Both the position numbers and the translations under genes were made by a program. A DNA stretch of 64,000 nucleotides, taken from contig NZ_CP012676.1 of NCBI RefSeq assembly GCF_001294575.1, positions 372,001 to 436,000 of the forward strand. Direction: 5' to 3'. This DNA is from Pseudomonas versuta. Lineage in GTDB: Bacteria > Pseudomonadota > Gammaproteobacteria > Pseudomonadales > Pseudomonadaceae. The notes below the pieces were generated by a model. It was given only the letters and a program-made list of their open reading frames with translations. It was not told where the DNA came from and ran no database searches. Shown here one piece after another: positions 20,597-29,317 of this stretch (position 1 is its first letter; the number at the start of each line of letters is the position of its first letter).

Positions 20597-21223
20597 ATGA
20601 ATAAAGTGCTGATCGTGGATGATCACCCTGTGGTTCGTCTTGCTGTACGTATGCTCATGGAACGACATGGCTACGAGGTCATAGCAGAGACGGATAATGG
20701 AGTAGATGCATTGCAACTTGCTCGGGAACACACGCCTGATATTGTAATTTTGGATATCGGGATTCCCAAGCTTGACGGGCTTGAAGTTATCACCCGCTTG
20801 TCAACACCTGATGCGCCGATGAAAATACTGGTATTGACCTCGCAAACCCCGGGCCATTTCTCCATGCGCTGCATGCAGGCGGGAGCTGCAGGTTATGTCT
20901 GCAAACAGCAGGATTTGACCGAACTGCTTAGCGCTATCCGGGCCGTGCTTTCAGGGTACAGCTATTTCCCCAATCAAGCTTTGCACGCTGTGCGTTCCAA
21001 CTTGGGAAATGCCAGCGAAGCCGAGATGGTCAATCGCCTTTCGGGGCGAGAAATGATGGTGCTGCAGCAACTGGCGCGTGGTAAGAGCAACAAGGAGATA
21101 GCGGATGGCATATTTCTCAGTAACAAGACGGTGAGTACATACAAAACACGTCTTTTATTGAAGCTCAATGCCCGATCACTGGTTGATCTCATTGAACTGG
21201 CCCAGCGTAATGGTCTGGAGTGA
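20597..21223 (+). CDS. Orphan response regulator, NarL/FixJ family (BvgA/EvgA-like)
   Basis: DNA-binding regulator of 208 aa. Receiver domain (1-120): acidic pair Asp8-Asp9, phosphorylation site Asp53 in VILDIGIPK, Thr81 and Lys103. C-terminal LuxR-type HTH (about 145-205) with LSGREMMVLQQLARGKSNKEIA and ISNKTVSTYKTR-like recognition helix. It resembles EvgA/BvgA in length and in the NKTVSTYK core. No histidine kinase lies nearby, so its sensor is unknown. Start ATG 20597 (MNKVLIVDDHP) is preferred over one 12 bp upstream because it begins at the first receiver strand. Confidence 0.85.
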   Translation: MNKVLIVDDHPVVRLAVRMLMERHGYEVIAETDNGVDALQLAREHTPDIVILDIGIPKLDGLEVITRLSTPDAPMKILVLTSQTPGHFSMRCMQAGAAGYVCKQQDLTELLSAIRAVLSGYSYFPNQALHAVRSNLGNASEAEMVNRLSGREMMVLQQLARGKSNKEIADGIFLSNKTVSTYKTRLLLKLNARSLVDLIELAQRNGLE

Positions 21224-21263
21224 AATACACGTGATTCGCTGATCTTCGACAGTCCCTGAAAAC

Positions 21264-21291
21264 AAAAAGCCTCCGCTAATGGAGGCTTTTG
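21264..21291. terminator. Bidirectional terminator after the response regulator
   Basis: AAAAGCCTCC - GCTAAT - GGAGGCTTTT, 10-bp stem between convergent genes. Confidence 0.9.
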
Positions 21292-21309
21292 ATGTCGCGA
21301 GCTTAAAAT

Positions 21310-21498
21310 TTAAAGATCGTATGGATAATCTTCCAGCTCCTTTTGCAGCCGTTTATCTGCCAGAAGCGCATCAATCGTCCGGCGCTTGGCCAAATTGGTT
21401 TTAGCGACCTCGACTACAGGCTCAACGATCTCGTCTTTATCTGAGACAGGAAAATCTTCTTCTACTTCCACATCCAGTTGTTCTTTGCCAGTGCTCAT
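21310..21498 (-). CDS. Small acidic conserved protein, PA3496 family
   Basis: 62 aa, acidic N-terminal half (EVEEDFPVSDKDEIVEP) and a basic/amphipathic C-terminal half (LAKRRTIDALLADKRLQKEL) ending YPYDL. It matches, from memory, the short Pseudomonas PA3496 family found beside nth and annotated as putative envelope integrity protein. No signal peptide or membrane segment is visible, so the molecular function is unknown. It has a good RBS (TGGAGTGAACTG before ATG) and lies about 100 bp after nth on the same strand. Confidence 0.8.
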   Translation of the reverse strand: MSTGKEQLDVEVEEDFPVSDKDEIVEPVVEVAKTNLAKRRTIDALLADKRLQKELEDYPYDL

Positions 21499-21604
21499 TC
21501 AGTTCACTCCAGGCTAAGACGTTCAATGGCGCCCCTTATAGCGATAATCGCTGCGCGGGTAAAAAAGATTTTCTCAATCGATCAGTACATAAACGCTCTA
21601 TCGC

Positions 21605-22243
21605 TCAATCGTCAGAGGTCTTTTCCTTGAATTCGCACAGGTCTTCTATGCGGCAGCTCCCGCAGCGCGGCTTGCGCGCCTGGCAAACGTAACGACCATG
21701 CAGGATGAGCCAGTGATGGGCATCCAGCAGGTAAGGCTTGGGCACGAATTTCATTAATTGCTTTTCGACCTCGACCACATTTTTGCCTGGTGCAATGCCG
21801 GTTCGGTTACTGACCCTGAATATATGGGTATCTACGGCCATGGTCAGCTGTCTGAAGGCGGTGTTGAGCACAACGTTTGCGGTTTTACGACCTACCCCTG
21901 GAAGGGCTTCAAGCTCTTCTCGGGTTTGTGGCACCTGACCGGCATGCCGTTCAATCAGCAAGCGACAGGTTTCGATCACGTTCTTGGCCTTGCTGTTATA
22001 CAGGCCAATGGTCTTGATGTACTGCGAAAGCCCTTCCACTCCCAGAGCGTAGATGGCTTCTGGCGTATTCGCGACCGGGAACAACCTGGCCATTGCCTTG
22101 TTCACGCTCACATCAGTGGCTTGCGCTGACAAAATCACGGCAATCAATAATTCGAAGGGTGATGTGTAGGCCAGTTCGGTTTTGGGCTCGGGATTGTCTT
22201 CGTGAAACCGGCGAAATATTTCAAGGCGCTTTGCGGCGTTCAT
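21605..22243 (-). CDS. nth: Endonuclease III Nth
   Basis: Base-excision repair glycosylase/AP lyase for oxidised pyrimidines, 212 aa from ATG 22243 (MNAAKRLEIF). Helix-hairpin-helix LPGVGRKTANVVLN (about 113-126) with the catalytic Lys in GRKTA, the catalytic Asp in AVDTHIFRV (about 138), and the C-terminal [4Fe-4S] loop C-x6-C-x2-C-x5-C (about 187-203). The preceding gene is rnfB, the classic nth neighbour, although the rest of the rnf operon is absent. Confidence 0.95.
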   Translation of the reverse strand: MNAAKRLEIFRRFHEDNPEPKTELAYTSPFELLIAVILSAQATDVSVNKAMARLFPVANTPEAIYALGVEGLSQYIKTIGLYNSKAKNVIETCRLLIERHAGQVPQTREELEALPGVGRKTANVVLNTAFRQLTMAVDTHIFRVSNRTGIAPGKNVVEVEKQLMKFVPKPYLLDAHHWLILHGRYVCQARKPRCGSCRIEDLCEFKEKTSDD

Positions 22244-22294
22244 GGGTAAAAACAATTCCTGGAGGGCGATCCGTTATCTCAGGGCTAAAATTTA

Positions 22295-23284
22295 TCAGGC
22301 TTTGGGTTCTTCCAAGGTACTGACTGCCAATTCGGCCTGTGAAACCGCGTCATTTAAAAGCGCCAGTTGTGCACCTTGTTGTTCTTGGGTGATGGCTTTT
22401 TTAAGTTCAGCCCGGCGCATGGCGAGCTGAATTTTTGCACGTTTAAGCTCTGCGTTATTTATAACAGGCGCGCTGGCAGAGGAATCAGGGCCCGGTTCCA
22501 TTTGGGCGAGTGCCTGTTCAGCTGCTTCAAACTGTTGTTGAAGAATGACCAACTGCGATTGCTGCTGTGCCGTTGGAGGATGACCAAAGGCTTTAAGCGA
22601 TTTGTTTAACTGGGCGCGTGCCATTGCCAGTGTGACTTTGGCTTTTTTCAACGCCATCTCGTCGAAACTGGAGGGGGCGTTTGTTTGCCCTTTGAGTTGA
22701 CGGGGGGGGTCGACTGCAGGTGGGCGTTGGGCGCGTGCCAGGCGTTCTGCCTGTTTGTGTTGCTCCTCACGGCGCAGGCGTTCGGCGCGCCGTTCATAGC
22801 GGCTACGTGCATGCTCGCGCTTCAGATGGCGAGCCTTGTATTGCTCAGCTTCGCGGGCAAGTCCGCCAACAATCGGGATTATATTGGTGGGCAGTGGACG
22901 CATCTCGATGCAGTCGACGGGGCAGGGTGCCACACAGAGGTCGCAACCGGTGCATTCATCAATGATGACAGTGTGCATCAGCTTGGCTGCGCCGAGGATC
23001 GCGTCGACGGGGCAGGCCTGGATGCACTTTGTGCAGCCGATGCACTCAGCTTCGCGAATGTAGGCTACTTGGGCTGGGGCTGTACCACGCCCGGTGTCGA
23101 GCGCCACTACAGCAATACCAAGCAAGTCTGCCAGTGCGGCTATGGTTTCGGTCCCGCCGGGCGGACATTTATTGATGGCCTCGCCCTGGGCAATGCCTTG
23201 CGCATAGGGTTTACAGCCGGGATGGCCGCATTTTCCGCATTGGGTTTGTGGCAATAATGCGTCAATACATTGAGTCAGGCTCAT
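22295..23284 (-). CDS. rnfB: RnfB/RsxB-like ferredoxin, stand-alone
   Basis: Electron-transfer protein, 329 aa from ATG 23284 ([13 protein letters not shown]). Domain order: a 4Fe-4S motif [13 protein letters not shown]...CPPGG (about 16-44), then two ferredoxin motifs [12 protein letters not shown] (about 81-92) and [12 protein letters not shown] (about 111-122), then a long charged, Ala/Gln-rich coiled coil (about 150-329). Unlike classical RnfB it begins directly at the Fe-S domain, with no N-terminal membrane helix, and no rnfA/C/D/G/E follows. It could reduce another target, for example a SoxR-type sensor or Nth, but that is speculation. Confidence 0.85.
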   Translation of the reverse strand: MSLTQCIDALLPQTQCGKCGHPGCKPYAQGIAQGEAINKCPPGGTETIAALADLLGIAVVALDTGRGTAPAQVAYIREAECIGCTKCIQACPVDAILGAAKLMHTVIIDECTGCDLCVAPCPVDCIEMRPLPTNIIPIVGGLAREAEQYKARHLKREHARSRYERRAERLRREEQHKQAERLARAQRPPAVDPPRQLKGQTNAPSSFDEMALKKAKVTLAMARAQLNKSLKAFGHPPTAQQQSQLVILQQQFEAAEQALAQMEPGPDSSASAPVINNAELKRAKIQLAMRRAELKKAITQEQQGAQLALLNDAVSQAELAVSTLEEPKA

Positions 23285-23416
23285 GGTGTTATCAGTCCAG
23301 CGACGACGGGCCGCACCCGGGCGACACTCATCATGCGCAGTGAATAATAGGTGTGAGGCGGTTATATGAGCGGCGCTGATTATCCGAGAAGACAAGGAGG
23401 GCGGCTACAGATCAAT

Positions 23417-23448
23417 ATCCACTAACGGCTAGTTGGCCGTTAGTGGAT
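23417..23448 (-). terminator. Strong hairpin after metG
   Basis: ATCCACTAACGGC - TAGTTG - GCCGTTAGTGGAT-type stem of at least 13 bp starting 13 bases after the metG stop. No U-run, so 3'-end protection or factor-dependent termination is more likely. Confidence 0.65.
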
Positions 23449-23460
23449 GGGGGAGGTGTG

Positions 23461-25512
23461 TTACTTGATGCGCTGACCTGGCTTGGCGCCGCTGTCCGGG
23501 CTCAGCAGGTAAATTTCTTCACCGCCAGGACCCGCAGCCATCACCATGCCTTCAGAGATTCCGAAGCGCATTTTTCGTGGTTTCAGGTTGGCAATCATCA
23601 TGGTCAGGCGACCTTCAAGTTCAGCCGGGTTCGGATAAGCGCTTTTGATTCCGGAGAACACATTGCGTTGCTCATCACCGATGTCCAGTGTCAGGCGCAG
23701 CAGTTTATCTGCGCCTTCAACGGCTTCGGCCTTGAGAATCAGAGCAACTCGCAGATCCACGGCAGCAAAGGCATCGAATTCAATTTCGGCTGCCAACGGT
23801 TCTTTTACCAGCTCACCGTTGCCTTGAAGGGCTGCGTCACCGGTATCAGTCTGGCTGGCCACCAGGTCTTCTTTTGAGGCATCGCTCATGGCTTGTACTT
23901 TTACCGGGTCGATGCGCGTCATCAGCGGTTTGAATGCATTCAACTGATGATTGGCAAGCAAGGTGCTGTGATCTGCCCAGGTCAGAGGTGCAACGTTCAA
24001 GAAGGCTTCGGCGTCAGCTGCAAGTACTGGCAGAACCGGCTTGAGGAAGATCACCAATTGACGGAACAGGTTGATGCCCAATGCGCAAACAGCTTGAACT
24101 TCGTCCTGCTTGCCTTCCTGTTTGGCCATTGCCCACGGCGCTTTTTCTGCAATCCAGGCATTGGCCCTATCGGCCAGGCCCATGATTTCACGCATGGCGC
24201 GAGCGAAGTCGCGGGCTTCATAAGCCTCGGCAATGCTCGGTGCAGCAGCCAGGAACGCATCGGTCAGCTCGGGAGCAGCATTGCCCTCGACCATTACACC
24301 GGCGTTACCTTTGTGAATGAAGCCGGCGCAACGGCTGGCAATGTTCACGACTTTGCCGACCAGATCCGAGTTGACCTTCTGTACGAAGTCTTCCAGGTTC
24401 AGATCAAGGTCGTCGACGCCACGGCCCAGCTTGGATGCATAGTAGTAGCGCAGGTATTCAGGTGACAGGTGATCAAGGTAGGTGCGAGCCTTGATGAAGG
24501 TGCCGCGGGACTTGGACATCTTTTGACCGTTGACGGTCAAGTAGCCGTGAACGTTGATCGCTGTTGGTTTGCGATAGCCTGCGCCTTCGAGCATGGCTGG
24601 CCAGAACAGGGCGTGGAAGTTGACGATGTCCTTGCCGATGAAGTGATACAGCTCGGTGGTGGAGTCCTTGGCCCAGTACGCGTCGAAGTCCAGTTCCGGA
24701 CGGCGTGCGCAAAGGTTCTTGAAGCTGGCCATGTAGCCGATTGGCGCATCCAGCCACACATAGAAATACTTGCCAGGTTCGTCCGGAATTTCGAATCCGA
24801 AGTACGGTGCGTCGCGGGAAATATCCCACTGCTGCAATCCGGCATCCAGCCATTCGGCGATTTTGTTAGCAACTGCATCTTGCAGTGCGCCGCTTCGGGT
24901 CCAGCTTTTAAGCATGGCGTCGAAGTCTGGCAGTTTAAAGAAGAAGTGCTGCGAATCCTTGAGTACCGGGGTAGCCCCCGAAATTGCGGACTTGGGATTC
25001 TTCAGGTCGGTTGGCGCATAAGTCGCACCACATTTTTCGCAGTTATCGCCGTACTGATCATCCGTGCCGCATTTAGGGCAAGTGCCCTTGATGAAGCGGT
25101 CGGCCAGGAACATTTTCTTTTCCGGGTCGAAATACTGGGTGATAGAACGGGTGGCGATATGGCCTGCTTCGCGCAACTTGATGTAAATCGCACTCGACAG
25201 CTCGCGGTTCTCTTCGGAGTGGGTCGAATGGAAATTATCGAAATCGACGAGGAACTCGGCAAAGTCGGCGCTGTGTTCAGCCTGGACGTTGGCGATAAGT
25301 TGTTCTGGCGTGATGCCTTCTTTCTCGGCACGCAACATGATTGCCGAGCCGTGGGCGTCATCTGCGCAGACGTAAGTGCATTGGTTGCCGCGATGCTTCT
25401 GGAAGCGCACCCACATATCGGTCTGGATGTACTCAAGCATATGGCCAAGGTGAATTGAACCATTGGCATAGGGCAGGGCGCTGGTGACGAGGATCTTGCG
25501 TGGCTCGGACAT
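23461..25512 (-). CDS. metG: Methionyl-tRNA synthetase MetG
   Basis: Class I aminoacyl-tRNA synthetase, 683 aa. HIGH-type motif HLGH near residue 22, zinc knuckle [18 protein letters not shown] (about 145-162), KMSKS in [10 protein letters not shown] (about 330), anticodon-binding domain, and a C-terminal EMAP/Trbp111-like tRNA-binding dimerisation domain (about 575-683, starting [12 protein letters not shown]). Divergent from mrp, with about 150 bp between them. Confidence 0.97.
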   Translation of the reverse strand: MSEPRKILVTSALPYANGSIHLGHMLEYIQTDMWVRFQKHRGNQCTYVCADDAHGSAIMLRAEKEGITPEQLIANVQAEHSADFAEFLVDFDNFHSTHSEENRELSSAIYIKLREAGHIATRSITQYFDPEKKMFLADRFIKGTCPKCGTDDQYGDNCEKCGATYAPTDLKNPKSAISGATPVLKDSQHFFFKLPDFDAMLKSWTRSGALQDAVANKIAEWLDAGLQQWDISRDAPYFGFEIPDEPGKYFYVWLDAPIGYMASFKNLCARRPELDFDAYWAKDSTTELYHFIGKDIVNFHALFWPAMLEGAGYRKPTAINVHGYLTVNGQKMSKSRGTFIKARTYLDHLSPEYLRYYYASKLGRGVDDLDLNLEDFVQKVNSDLVGKVVNIASRCAGFIHKGNAGVMVEGNAAPELTDAFLAAAPSIAEAYEARDFARAMREIMGLADRANAWIAEKAPWAMAKQEGKQDEVQAVCALGINLFRQLVIFLKPVLPVLAADAEAFLNVAPLTWADHSTLLANHQLNAFKPLMTRIDPVKVQAMSDASKEDLVASQTDTGDAALQGNGELVKEPLAAEIEFDAFAAVDLRVALILKAEAVEGADKLLRLTLDIGDEQRNVFSGIKSAYPNPAELEGRLTMMIANLKPRKMRFGISEGMVMAAGPGGEEIYLLSPDSGAKPGQRIK

Positions 25513-25659
25513 GGGGCTCGGCTACTTGATGAGACGGTGGTCGGCCACTATAAAGCGCCGGGCAATTTATTTCACCCCGTCGGCGTGTATCTGATCGTTA
25601 ACAGTGTTTTTGTAGGTACGATAGCGTGCTGTTTTATTCAGTCTTTTCGGGAGTTGCCC

Positions 25660-26754
25660 ATGAGCGCAGTCAATCGCGCAGCGGTGGAGGCTGTCCTTCG
25701 CCAATACACCGACCCTTATTTGAATCAGGATCCGGTCACTGCCGGATGCGTACGAAACATTGAAGTTCAGGGTGAGCACGTGAGTGTTCAGCTAGAGCTG
25801 GGTTATGCCGCCGGTCTGTTCAAGAGCGGCTGGGCGCAAATGCTGCAAATGGCTATCAGCAATATGGACGGGGTGTCTTCGGCCAAGGTGGATGTCAGTT
25901 GTGTGATTGCTGCGCACAAGGCCCAGGCGCAAATCCCTGGCCTGGCCAATGTGAAAAACATCGTCGCGGTTGCTTCCGGGAAGGGTGGTGTCGGCAAGTC
26001 GACTACAGCCGCCAACCTGGCGCTGGCGCTGGCGCGTGAAGGTGCGCGGGTCGGTATTCTTGATGCGGATATCTATGGCCCGAGTCAGGGCGTGATGTTT
26101 GGCATTGCTGAAGGTACTCGTCCGAAAATTCGCGATCAGAAGTGGTTTGTGCCGATTGAGGCCCACGGTGTTGAAGTCATGTCGATGGCGTTTCTGACCG
26201 ACGACAACACGCCAATGGTATGGCGCGGTCCAATGGTATCCGGCGCATTGCTGCAGCTGGTTACGCAGACTGCATGGAATGACCTGGATTACCTAGTCAT
26301 CGATATGCCGCCTGGCACGGGCGATATTCAGCTGACTCTGGCACAAAAAGTCCCGGTGACCGGTTCGGTGATTGTGACCACTCCGCAGGATCTGGCATTG
26401 CTGGATGCACGTAAAGGTGTCGAGATGTTCCGCAAGGTGAACATTCCGGTATTGGGCGTTGTGGAAAACATGGCGGTGCACATTTGCTCGAACTGCGGCC
26501 ATGTTGAGCATTTGTTCGGCGAAGGTGGTGGTGAGAAGCTGGCCACTGAATACGGCGTAGAAGTACTGGCGTCACTACCACTGTCGATGGCCATTCGTGA
26601 GCAAGCCGACAATGGCAAACCAACCGTGATTGCAGATCCGGATAGCCCTGTTGCGTTGATCTATCAGGAGTTGGCCCGGCATGTGGGTGCGCGGATAGTC
26701 TTGTCTGAGGCTGCTTCGCAGGCCATGCCTACGATCACCAGCAGCGACGACTGA
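25660..26754 (+). CDS. apbC: Fe-S cluster carrier ATPase Mrp/ApbC
   Basis: P-loop scaffold/carrier for iron-sulfur cluster delivery, 364 aa from ATG 25660 (MSAVNRAAVEAVLRQY) with GGGAG RBS. N-terminal MIP18/DUF59-like domain (about 1-85), then the MinD-like NTPase with deviant Walker A GKGGVGKSTTAANLA (about 107-121), and the cluster-binding CSNC pair near residue 275. Sits opposite metG, an arrangement shared with many gammaproteobacteria. Confidence 0.93.
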   Translation: MSAVNRAAVEAVLRQYTDPYLNQDPVTAGCVRNIEVQGEHVSVQLELGYAAGLFKSGWAQMLQMAISNMDGVSSAKVDVSCVIAAHKAQAQIPGLANVKNIVAVASGKGGVGKSTTAANLALALAREGARVGILDADIYGPSQGVMFGIAEGTRPKIRDQKWFVPIEAHGVEVMSMAFLTDDNTPMVWRGPMVSGALLQLVTQTAWNDLDYLVIDMPPGTGDIQLTLAQKVPVTGSVIVTTPQDLALLDARKGVEMFRKVNIPVLGVVENMAVHICSNCGHVEHLFGEGGGEKLATEYGVEVLASLPLSMAIREQADNGKPTVIADPDSPVALIYQELARHVGARIVLSEAASQAMPTITSSDD

Positions 26755-26802
26755 CGGTTAGCCGCAGCAGGGGATGCAGTTTGGCTGAAACGCTGAGTAA
26801 CT

Positions 26803-26878
26803 GTGGGAGCTGGCTCGCCAGCGATTACATCTACATGGTCTGAAGTCGAACCGCATCGCCTGTATCGCTGGCAAGCCA
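26803..26878. repeat. REP inverted pair after apbC
   Basis: GTGGGAGCTGGCTCGCCAGCGAT (left, to 26825) and ATCGCTGGCAAGCCA (26864-26878) form an inverted doublet of the GTGGGAGCTGGCTTGCC type, a second REP family distinct from the one at 1.5, 6.9 and 11.2 kb. Confidence 0.8.
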
Positions 26879-26916
26879 GACGGTGCAGGGGGTTGCTGGG
26901 GCTTTTATTGCGGGCA

Positions 26917-26948
26917 TAAAAAACCCCGCTTTTAAGGGCGGGGTTTTT
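26917..26948. terminator. Bidirectional terminator apbC / csp
   Basis: AAAACCCCGC - loop - GCGGGGTTTT with A- and T-runs, 16 bases after the csp stop. Confidence 0.92.
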
Positions 26949-26964
26949 ACTGGATCAGTACAAG

Positions 26965-27174
26965 TTAGATAACTTGAACTTCCTCAGCTTGCATGCCTTT
27001 CTGACCGCGGGTAGCGATGAAAGAAACCTGTTGGCCTTCTTTCAGGCTTTTGAAGCCGTCGGATTGGATTGCTTTGAAGTGAACAAACAGGTCGTCACCG
27101 GATTGTGGAGTGATGAAGCCGAAGCCTTTTTCATCGTTGAACCACTTAACGGTACCAGTTTGGCGATTAGACAT
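26965..27174 (-). CDS. Cold-shock domain protein (CspA family)
   Basis: RNA chaperone of 69 aa, one cold-shock domain. RNP1 KGFGFI and RNP2 LFVHF are intact, and the N-terminus [15 protein letters not shown] is canonical. Such proteins melt RNA secondary structure during cold or growth-phase change. RBS CAAGGAGTTACACC before ATG. The 350-bp region upstream leaves room for the long 5' leader common in this family. Which paralogue (capB, cspA, cspD-like) cannot be told from sequence alone. Confidence 0.93.
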   Translation of the reverse strand: MSNRQTGTVKWFNDEKGFGFITPQSGDDLFVHFKAIQSDGFKSLKEGQQVSFIATRGQKGMQAEEVQVI

Positions 27175-27527
27175 GGTGTAACTCCTTGAACAAAGAAAAC
27201 TGCGACGCAGGAAAAGCCCTGGCCGAGACTGAGTGCAAAGAGCAGGAAAAATTCTTGGAGATGGTTGGATCGAAATTCAACATATCGTGTAGAGATTCTC
27301 AGTGACACAAGCAGCACAGTGGCGCCACCTTAACCCTTTTTGCCGAACGTGCAAAGGGTCTTTGCGAAGGTTTCTTTAAAAACGTGACTGACGGTTGTCC
27401 TGACAGCCCGTATTCAGGGGTTGTGCAGCTATTTTCGTTATTTTTGCCCCAGCCTTTTGAACCGGACCTTGGGGGGCGGTAAGATGCCCGACAGAATTTT
27501 TCTACCTCGCTATTCAGGACACCCGCC
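27175..27527. promoter_or_regulatory. Divergent intergenic region csp / dcd
   Basis: 353 bp without a supported gene; holds the leader of the cold-shock gene on the minus strand and the dcd promoter on the plus strand. No recognisable operator or strong hairpin was seen. Confidence 0.5.
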
Positions 27528-28094
27528 ATGAGCATCAAACCAGACAAGTGGATTCGCCGCATGGCGCAAGAACACGGCATGATCGAACCTTTCGTCGAGC
27601 GTCAGGTGCGTGGTGAAGGCGAAAACCGCCTGATTTCCTACGGTGTGTCGAGCTATGGCTACGACGTTCGTTGCGCGAATGAATTCAAGGTGTTCACCAA
27701 CATCAACTCGGCCACCGTTGATCCCAAGAACTTCGATGAAGGCAGCTTTGTCGATGTCACCAGCGATGTGTGCATCATCCCGCCCAACTCCTTTGCTCTT
27801 GCCCGTACGGTTGAATATTTCCGTATTCCGCGCAACGTGCTGACCATCTGCCTGGGTAAAAGCACCTACGCACGTTGCGGGATCATCGTTAACGTGACGC
27901 CGCTCGAGCCCGAGTGGGAAGGCCACGTCACGCTGGAGTTCTCCAACACCACAACATTGCCTGCCAAAATCTACGCCAATGAAGGTGTGGCGCAGATGCT
28001 GTTCTTCGAGTCAGATGAAGAGTGTGAAGTGTCTTACAAGGACCGTGGCGGCAAGTATCAAGGGCAGCGCGGCGTAACCTTGCCTCGCACCTGA
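27528..28094 (+). CDS. dcd: dCTP deaminase Dcd
   Basis: Converts dCTP to dUTP, the main dUMP source for thymidylate in proteobacteria; 188 aa, homotrimer in the family. N-terminus [21 protein letters not shown], conserved SSYGYDVR (about 43-50), nucleotide-binding [10 protein letters not shown] (about 110-119) and the catalytic-Glu segment [13 protein letters not shown] (about 126-138). ATG 27528 follows an ACACCCGCC leader with a weak RBS. Single gene. Confidence 0.95.
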   Translation: MSIKPDKWIRRMAQEHGMIEPFVERQVRGEGENRLISYGVSSYGYDVRCANEFKVFTNINSATVDPKNFDEGSFVDVTSDVCIIPPNSFALARTVEYFRIPRNVLTICLGKSTYARCGIIVNVTPLEPEWEGHVTLEFSNTTTLPAKIYANEGVAQMLFFESDEECEVSYKDRGGKYQGQRGVTLPRT

Positions 28095-28188
28095 CGAACT
28101 GAGGGAATTCCTGAGCGAATTGACACTCTATTGAGTGTATTTCCGGTTACGCACCCAGCGAGCCGGATCATCGCTCAGGAGTTGCCCT

Positions 28189-28389
28189 ATGAAGATCGAT
28201 CCGAGTATCCGCGCCCAACTGGCCAGTCTTGAGCCTAATCAGGTGGGCGTGCTGGCCTGGTCGCTGCTCGCTCAGCCCCAGGTGCATGCAGGTGGCATTC
28301 CCGGCCAGCCTGACCAAGATACCCCGCTCCCTAACGAGCCTGGTGTACCCACTATTCCGGATGAGCCACCACCCGCTCCTGTGGCCTGA
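28189..28389 (+). CDS. Small proline-rich protein, unknown function
   Basis: 66 aa, start ATG 28189 with AGGAG 8 bases upstream. The N-terminal half looks like an ordered amphipathic segment (KIDPSIRAQLASLEPNQVG) and the C-terminal half is Pro/Gly/Asp-rich and probably unstructured (PGQPDQDTPLPNEPG, then PPPAPVA). No signal peptide, membrane helix or Cys. Codon use and RBS favour a real gene. A small hairpin ACAGGCC-GCATCG-GGCCTGT follows 3 bases after the stop. Function unknown. Confidence 0.65.
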   Translation: MKIDPSIRAQLASLEPNQVGVLAWSLLAQPQVHAGGIPGQPDQDTPLPNEPGVPTIPDEPPPAPVA

Positions 28390-28391
28390 TC

Positions 28392-28542
28392 ACAGGCCGC
28401 ATCGGGCCTGTATTCAGACATACAGGCGTACGGAGCGGTCCCATATGGACCTCTCTTGCGGTATCCCTTTGTCATGCAATGGCCAGGTGAGCGTACGCAC
28501 TCAAAGTGCGTGTCTGTCAGGACGCAGGTGTCACAAAGGGAT
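28392..28542. other. Structured non-coding stretch between the small protein and aotP
   Basis: Four inverted repeats in 150 bp: ACAGGCC/GGCCTGT (28392-28411), GGTCC/GGACC (28437-28451), and an outer ATCCCTTTGT (28463-28472) / ACAAAGGGAT (28533-28542) enclosing ACGCAC-TCAAA-GTGCGT (28495-28511). The first may be a terminator for the upstream gene; the rest is not explained by any gene and could be a folded RNA or a palindromic element. Confidence 0.5.
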
Positions 28543-28545
28543 GGC

Positions 28546-29310
28546 CTATTTCAGATTGCCGCTAAGGAATTGGCGCAAGCGCTCGCTTTTTGGATTATCC
28601 AGTACCTCCAGTGGCGTGCCCTGTTCCTCTACCAGGCCTTGATGCAAGAACATCACCTGGCTTGCCACGTTGCGGGCGAAGTTCATCTCGTGGGTCACCA
28701 TGATCATGGTGCGGCCTTCTTCGGCCAGGCCTTGAATTACCCGTAACACTTCGCCAACCAGTTCGGGGTCCAGCGCCGAGGTGGGTTCGTCGAACAGCAT
28801 GACTTCCGGTTCCATTGCCAGTGCCCGGGCAATAGCCACCCGCTGTTGCTGGCCGCCGGACAGAAATGCCGGGTATTGACTGGCAACCCGGGCAGGCAGG
28901 CCGACCTTGTCCAGGTAGCGCCGAGCACTCTCTTCAGCCTCTTTTTTACTGACCCCCAGTACACGACGCGGTGCCAGGGTGATGTTGTCCAGCACTGTCA
29001 GGTGACTCCACAGGTTGAAGTGCTGAAACACCATGGCCAAACGGGTGCGCAAGCGCTGCAACTCGTCCTCGCTGGCCACCCGCATGCCGTGTTTGTCACT
29101 GACCATGCGAATCAGCTGGCCATCAAGGGTCATGGCGCCATCGTTGGGTGTCTCTAGAAAATTGATGCAGCGCAAGAAGGTGCTCTTCCCTGAGCCACTG
29201 GCACCGATCAGGCAGATAACATCCCCGGTTTTAGCCTTGAGTGACACGCCTCTGAGGACTTTGTTGTCGCCATAGCTTTTATGCAGGCCTTCGACGGTAA
29301 GTTTGTACAT
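28546..29310 (-). CDS. aotP: Arginine/ornithine ABC transporter ATPase AotP
   Basis: HisP-type ATPase, 254 aa from ATG 29310 (MYKLTVEGLHKSYG). Walker A GASGSGKST (about 37-45), the HisP-type insertion with the long SDKHGMRVASEDEL loop (about 72-86), signature [15 protein letters not shown], Walker [15 protein letters not shown], switch HEMNFAR. Last gene of aotJQMOP, starting 7 bp after the aotO stop. The argR gene that follows aotP in P. aeruginosa is not here. Confidence 0.9.
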   Translation of the reverse strand: MYKLTVEGLHKSYGDNKVLRGVSLKAKTGDVICLIGASGSGKSTFLRCINFLETPNDGAMTLDGQLIRMVSDKHGMRVASEDELQRLRTRLAMVFQHFNLWSHLTVLDNITLAPRRVLGVSKKEAEESARRYLDKVGLPARVASQYPAFLSGGQQQRVAIARALAMEPEVMLFDEPTSALDPELVGEVLRVIQGLAEEGRTMIMVTHEMNFARNVASQVMFLHQGLVEEQGTPLEVLDNPKSERLRQFLSGNLK

Positions 29311-29317
29311 GCTGACC

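Noticed and set aside
26803..26878. Possible CRISPR repeat
   Set aside because: Single inverted pair with no regular spacer series; it is a REP doublet.
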